Assembly (NCBI GenBank): GCA_017417215.1
Contig: JAFPZP010000066.1
Span: 18,814 to 82,813 of the forward strand
From: Candidatus Rifleibacteriota bacterium
GTDB lineage: Bacteria; Muiribacteriota; Ozemobacteria; Ozemobacterales; Ozemobacteraceae
DNA length: 64,000 nt
Reading direction: 5' to 3'
Made by a program: the position numbers and the translations under genes. Positions 61,524-64,000 of this stretch are shown here, piece by piece (positions within the stretch are counted from its first letter, which is position 1; every line of letters starts with the position of its first letter). The notes under the pieces were generated by a model that saw only the letters and a program-made list of their open reading frames with translations, was not told the DNA's origin and did no database searches.

Positions 61524-62864
61524 CTATTTCCCGGCGAGCATAATGTTTACAAGTTTGATATAGCTGCTGTTGGGAAATTGTTTTTGAAGAATTTGGGAGA
61601 CTCTTTGGGCTTCCTGAATGTTTCCGAGTTCTGCAAGTATTCTGACTACATAATAAAGAGATCCTTCTTTTACCGCTTGGTTGGTTGATGTTTCAAATGT
61701 CTTTTTAAAACCGAAATAGGCACTGGTGACCAGACCAGTAGCATATTGAGAGTAAGCTCTTAAGAACTCATATCTATCTATAGGAATATTTCTGGGGTCT
61801 GGTTTAAATTGTTTTAATAAATACAGAGCCCCTTGAGGGTTTCTTTCCTGAATATAGCATTCAGCTAGCAAATAAGCGGCTTTTTGAAATTCACTGTCAT
61901 TAAGTCCACCATATAAAGCATCTGTCAATGCTAGTCTGGCAGAAAGGTATTCGCCTTCATCAAAGTATTTAACACCTTTTAACATATTTTCTCTAGCAGT
62001 AGATGGCTTGGTATTGGCTATAAGTGTATTTTTTATGAACTGGCTGGAATATTGATTCATAACATCTTCTGTAAGACCATTAAAGCAAACAGAGAGTTCC
62101 TGGTTAACATTGCCAGATTTCATCAGCTTTTTAATGAACCTATGGAAAGCTTTCACTCCAAAGGTTTTAACTAAGAAGCTGACCTTGAGGTAATTTTCAA
62201 CATATTTTTCTAGAGAAATAGGGTTCCCGTGGATGTTTTCGTCTTCGCCACCTATTGCATTTATGTCAAAGCCTTTACGGGTCAGAGCTTTAATTCTGGC
62301 TAACCCCTGATCTGCTGTATGAACAGCGGTTCCTTCTTTAACCCACATAGGCAGAATATCATATTCTCTTAAACCCATGCAGTCAGCCATAATTGCGTGG
62401 GTCATTTCATGTGTCATTTCTTCTGCTAAAGTTGCCTGGCCGTTAATAAGGAAATCCAAGTCTAAATGAATATAGTGAACAAGTGTTTTGTTGGCTGTTT
62501 TAACAGATTGTCTTTTCCCTCTAAGTCTGAAACCTTTGTAGGTCAGATTGTCAGAAAAGAGAATAACAACATTCATTTGTTCTCTTATAGGTATACCTAG
62601 CGCTTTGTTTATTTTCAGAAAAGATTCCTGATAAACAAAAGGAAGGTCAGCCATTATTTTAGCAAAACCAGGATGGGTTCTAAATTTACCGCTGTAGCTT
62701 GTATCTATATGTAAGACAGCTTTTGCCTGGGAAACATTAATAAAGAAAAATAAAAAAATAAAAAAAGCGACATAAAAAATTTGATTACAATGAGAGGATA
62801 AAAATAATATATGGCTTGAAGCTTGAAGCTTACTCTTTATAGCTTTACTATTATTTAATGTCAT
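61524..62864 (-). CDS. Peptidase MA-like (HExxH) metallopeptidase with TPR region
   Basis: The 446-residue protein has an N-terminal hydrophobic signal or anchor (about 30-48) and a gluzincin-type domain. The zinc motif HEMTHAIM lies near residue 148, with downstream MWVKEGTAVHTADQG giving the third ligand Glu. The C-terminal ~150 residues are TPR-like (AYLLAECYIQERNPQGALYLLKQF). This is the layout of bacterial peptidase MA-like proteins, probably acting in the envelope. Its ATG lies one base after the stop of the upstream TPR gene, so both are cotranslated. Substrate is unknown. Confidence 0.8.
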   Translation of the reverse strand: MTLNNSKAIKSKLQASSHILFLSSHCNQIFYVAFFIFLFFFINVSQAKAVLHIDTSYSGKFRTHPGFAKIMADLPFVYQESFLKINKALGIPIREQMNVVILFSDNLTYKGFRLRGKRQSVKTANKTLVHYIHLDLDFLINGQATLAEEMTHEMTHAIMADCMGLREYDILPMWVKEGTAVHTADQGLARIKALTRKGFDINAIGGEDENIHGNPISLEKYVENYLKVSFLVKTFGVKAFHRFIKKLMKSGNVNQELSVCFNGLTEDVMNQYSSQFIKNTLIANTKPSTARENMLKGVKYFDEGEYLSARLALTDALYGGLNDSEFQKAAYLLAECYIQERNPQGALYLLKQFKPDPRNIPIDRYEFLRAYSQYATGLVTSAYFGFKKTFETSTNQAVKEGSLYYVVRILAELGNIQEAQRVSQILQKQFPNSSYIKLVNIMLAGK

Positions 62865-62865
62865 T

Positions 62866-64000
62866 TCATTCTTTCCCTTTTGATTCTAGCTTTTCTTTTC
62901 GCTTTCTTTCGGCTTTATTACGAGCTTCTATAATTTGCTGCAATAAATCTGAATTAATTGAAACTTCAGGAATTATCATCATTTTATCGTAAGTTTCTAC
63001 CGGATTATTTAGTAATCCGATTTCTTCTAAGATAACAGCATAATGAAAATCTATTTCCGGACTAATTTCAGTTTTGTCAGTATATAATAAACTTATTTCA
63101 TTTAGGGCTTCTGTAAACATATTATTTTTATAATATGCCCAAGCTAGAGTATCACGATGGGAAATTGAATTTGGAGTGAGTTTTACAGCTTTTTTAGCTA
63201 ATTCCAAGGCTATTGGATAATCTTGATTATTGGTTAATAAAGCGTAGGAAAGATTATTTAAAGTTATTGAATTGTGAGGATCTATTTCTAATGATTTTTT
63301 ATAAGCTTTTATAGAGTCAGAATACTTTTTGTATTTCTGGTTTATATCACCTAAGTATTGCCATAGATAAGCATCTTTAGGTGCTAATTCAGAGGCTTCA
63401 GAGGCCATTTTTATAGCTTGCTCATGATTACCGGTAATATCTAACTGAATACTAAGGTAATATTTATAAGAAGGGGAATCAGGTTTTAGACTAACTGCTT
63501 TTTCTACGTAATTGAGGGCTTCTTTTTCTTTGTTTTGGTTTCTTTTAGGTGTGGGAGAATCTGTTTCTGTCAGGATGATTGATTTAAAAAAACAAAGTTT
63601 ATCATTGTCTGGATATTTTTCTAACCCTGAATCAATATAGTAATTGGCTTTTTCATAGGCAGATAACTTTAACATAGTATCGCTATAAAAAAACATTTTG
63701 CTGGGAGATGGGACAAAATAGAAAAGTATAGCTGTTAAGATAATGAAATCTATAGGTATTTCCAAATATAAATATTTAAATATAATTTGTTTGTAATAGG
63801 AGTTTGTACATTGAGGGTTATCTGTTATTTTTGCATATAGAGATATTGCCAGAGTTTCTAGAAGCTGTATAGTTAAATAAACTATAATCATTAATAAAAA
63901 ATGATATTTGAGTATATTGATTGGACCAAGTTTTTCAAAAAAGTTTGTTAAAAAAAGTTCTTCTATAGAAAATGTGGCAAATATTGTTGTAACAGCGTTT
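62866..64000 (-). CDS. Membrane-anchored TPR protein, 5' end outside window
   Basis: The frame has no stop from 63891 to the window end, so the Met at 63891 need not be the start and the gene probably begins beyond 64000. The visible part has hydrophobic helices (LMIIVYLTIQLLETLAISLY; FIILTAILFYFV), then about six TPR motifs (YWQYLGDINQKYKKYSDSIKAYKKSL-like). A basic Lys/Arg/Glu-rich tail (ERKRKEKLESKGKE) ends it. It is coupled to the HExxH peptidase downstream. Function is unknown. Confidence 0.75.
   Translation of the reverse strand, partial: NAVTTIFATFSIEELFLTNFFEKLGPINILKYHFLLMIIVYLTIQLLETLAISLYAKITDNPQCTNSYYKQIIFKYLYLEIPIDFIILTAILFYFVPSPSKMFFYSDTMLKLSAYEKANYYIDSGLEKYPDNDKLCFFKSIILTETDSPTPKRNQNKEKEALNYVEKAVSLKPDSPSYKYYLSIQLDITGNHEQAIKMASEASELAPKDAYLWQYLGDINQKYKKYSDSIKAYKKSLEIDPHNSITLNNLSYALLTNNQDYPIALELAKKAVKLTPNSISHRDTLAWAYYKNNMFTEALNEISLLYTDKTEISPEIDFHYAVILEEIGLLNNPVETYDKMMIIPEVSINSDLLQQIIEARNKAERKRKEKLESKGKE

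Noticed and set aside
1..64000. tRNA or rRNA genes
   Set aside because: None could be recognised by eye in the intergenic gaps; a covariance-model scan was not possible and could still reveal a small RNA.

Overview
This 64 kb window is AT-rich bacterial chromosome carrying 60 calls for protein genes, of which one is an 8-codon-scale curiosity class (a 25-codon leader ORF) and two run off the window ends. I see no rRNA, tRNA, phage, transposase or CRISPR. The organism is a diderm (LptF/LptG-type LPS exporter, PorV-like outer-membrane barrel), flagellated and chemotactic (FliS, a FliA/SigD sigma factor, CheC, CheD, a methyl-accepting protein) and piliated (PilB, PilT, type IV pilin). It makes nonulosonic acid (pseudaminic-type genes) and probably glycosylates flagellin with it (two DUF115/Maf proteins). 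The mixture of Gram-positive-style chemotaxis and prkC-locus order with an outer membrane fits a deep-branching candidate lineage of the Riflebacteria/Elusimicrobia kind, but the sequence alone does not settle the phylum.

Layout. 1-5.3 kb: end of a Maf protein, a secreted orphan, then fliS, a 58-residue protein, a radical SAM/SPASM enzyme and a secreted His/Cys-repeat protein. 5.4-8.7 kb (minus): LptF/G-like permease, a degenerate 5'-nucleotidase-like protein and an LmeA-like protein, all coupled by ATGA overlaps. 8.8-11.2 kb: UDP-glucose dehydrogenase and a sugar nucleotidyltransferase. 11.5-32.4 kb: a surface-glycan region with PseC, PseH, PseI, PseF and Maf, two copies of a two-gene GT-C glycosyltransferase module, a polyprenyl-phosphate GT2 and a methyltransferase; hutH, hutI and aroF sit inside it. 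32.4-34.3 kb: MgtE magnesium transporter with an acidic upstream leader ORF. 35.9-39.7 kb: HAMP protein, then cheC-cheD-membrane protein-fliA, and pth. 39.9-44.5 kb: gpmI-gmk, FecR protein, PorV-like barrel, STAS protein. 44.5-49.9 kb: aroE, pilB, pilT, pilin and a prepilin-peptidase-like protein. 49.9-55.5 kb (minus): rlmN, PASTA protein, pseudokinase, rpe, TPR protein. 55.6-61 kb (minus): punA-prfA-prmC-tsaC and a chemoreceptor. 61.5-64 kb (minus): TPR and HExxH peptidase genes.

Intergenic spaces are colonised by at least three palindromic repeat families (called R1, R2, R3 here) and by purine-rich and AT-rich simple repeats. One R1 copy supplies the stop codon of a gene, and one R2 copy splits prfA from prmC.

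The most unusual points are: an acidic 25-codon ORF with an ideal ribosome site overlapping the start of mgtE; a prkC-type locus in which kinase and PASTA parts are separate genes and the kinase has lost its catalytic residues; a PilD-like protein without either catalytic aspartate; a duplicated GT-C gene pair that keeps an identical 23-nt gene overlap; and the fliS-peptide-radical SAM-Cys-repeat cluster.
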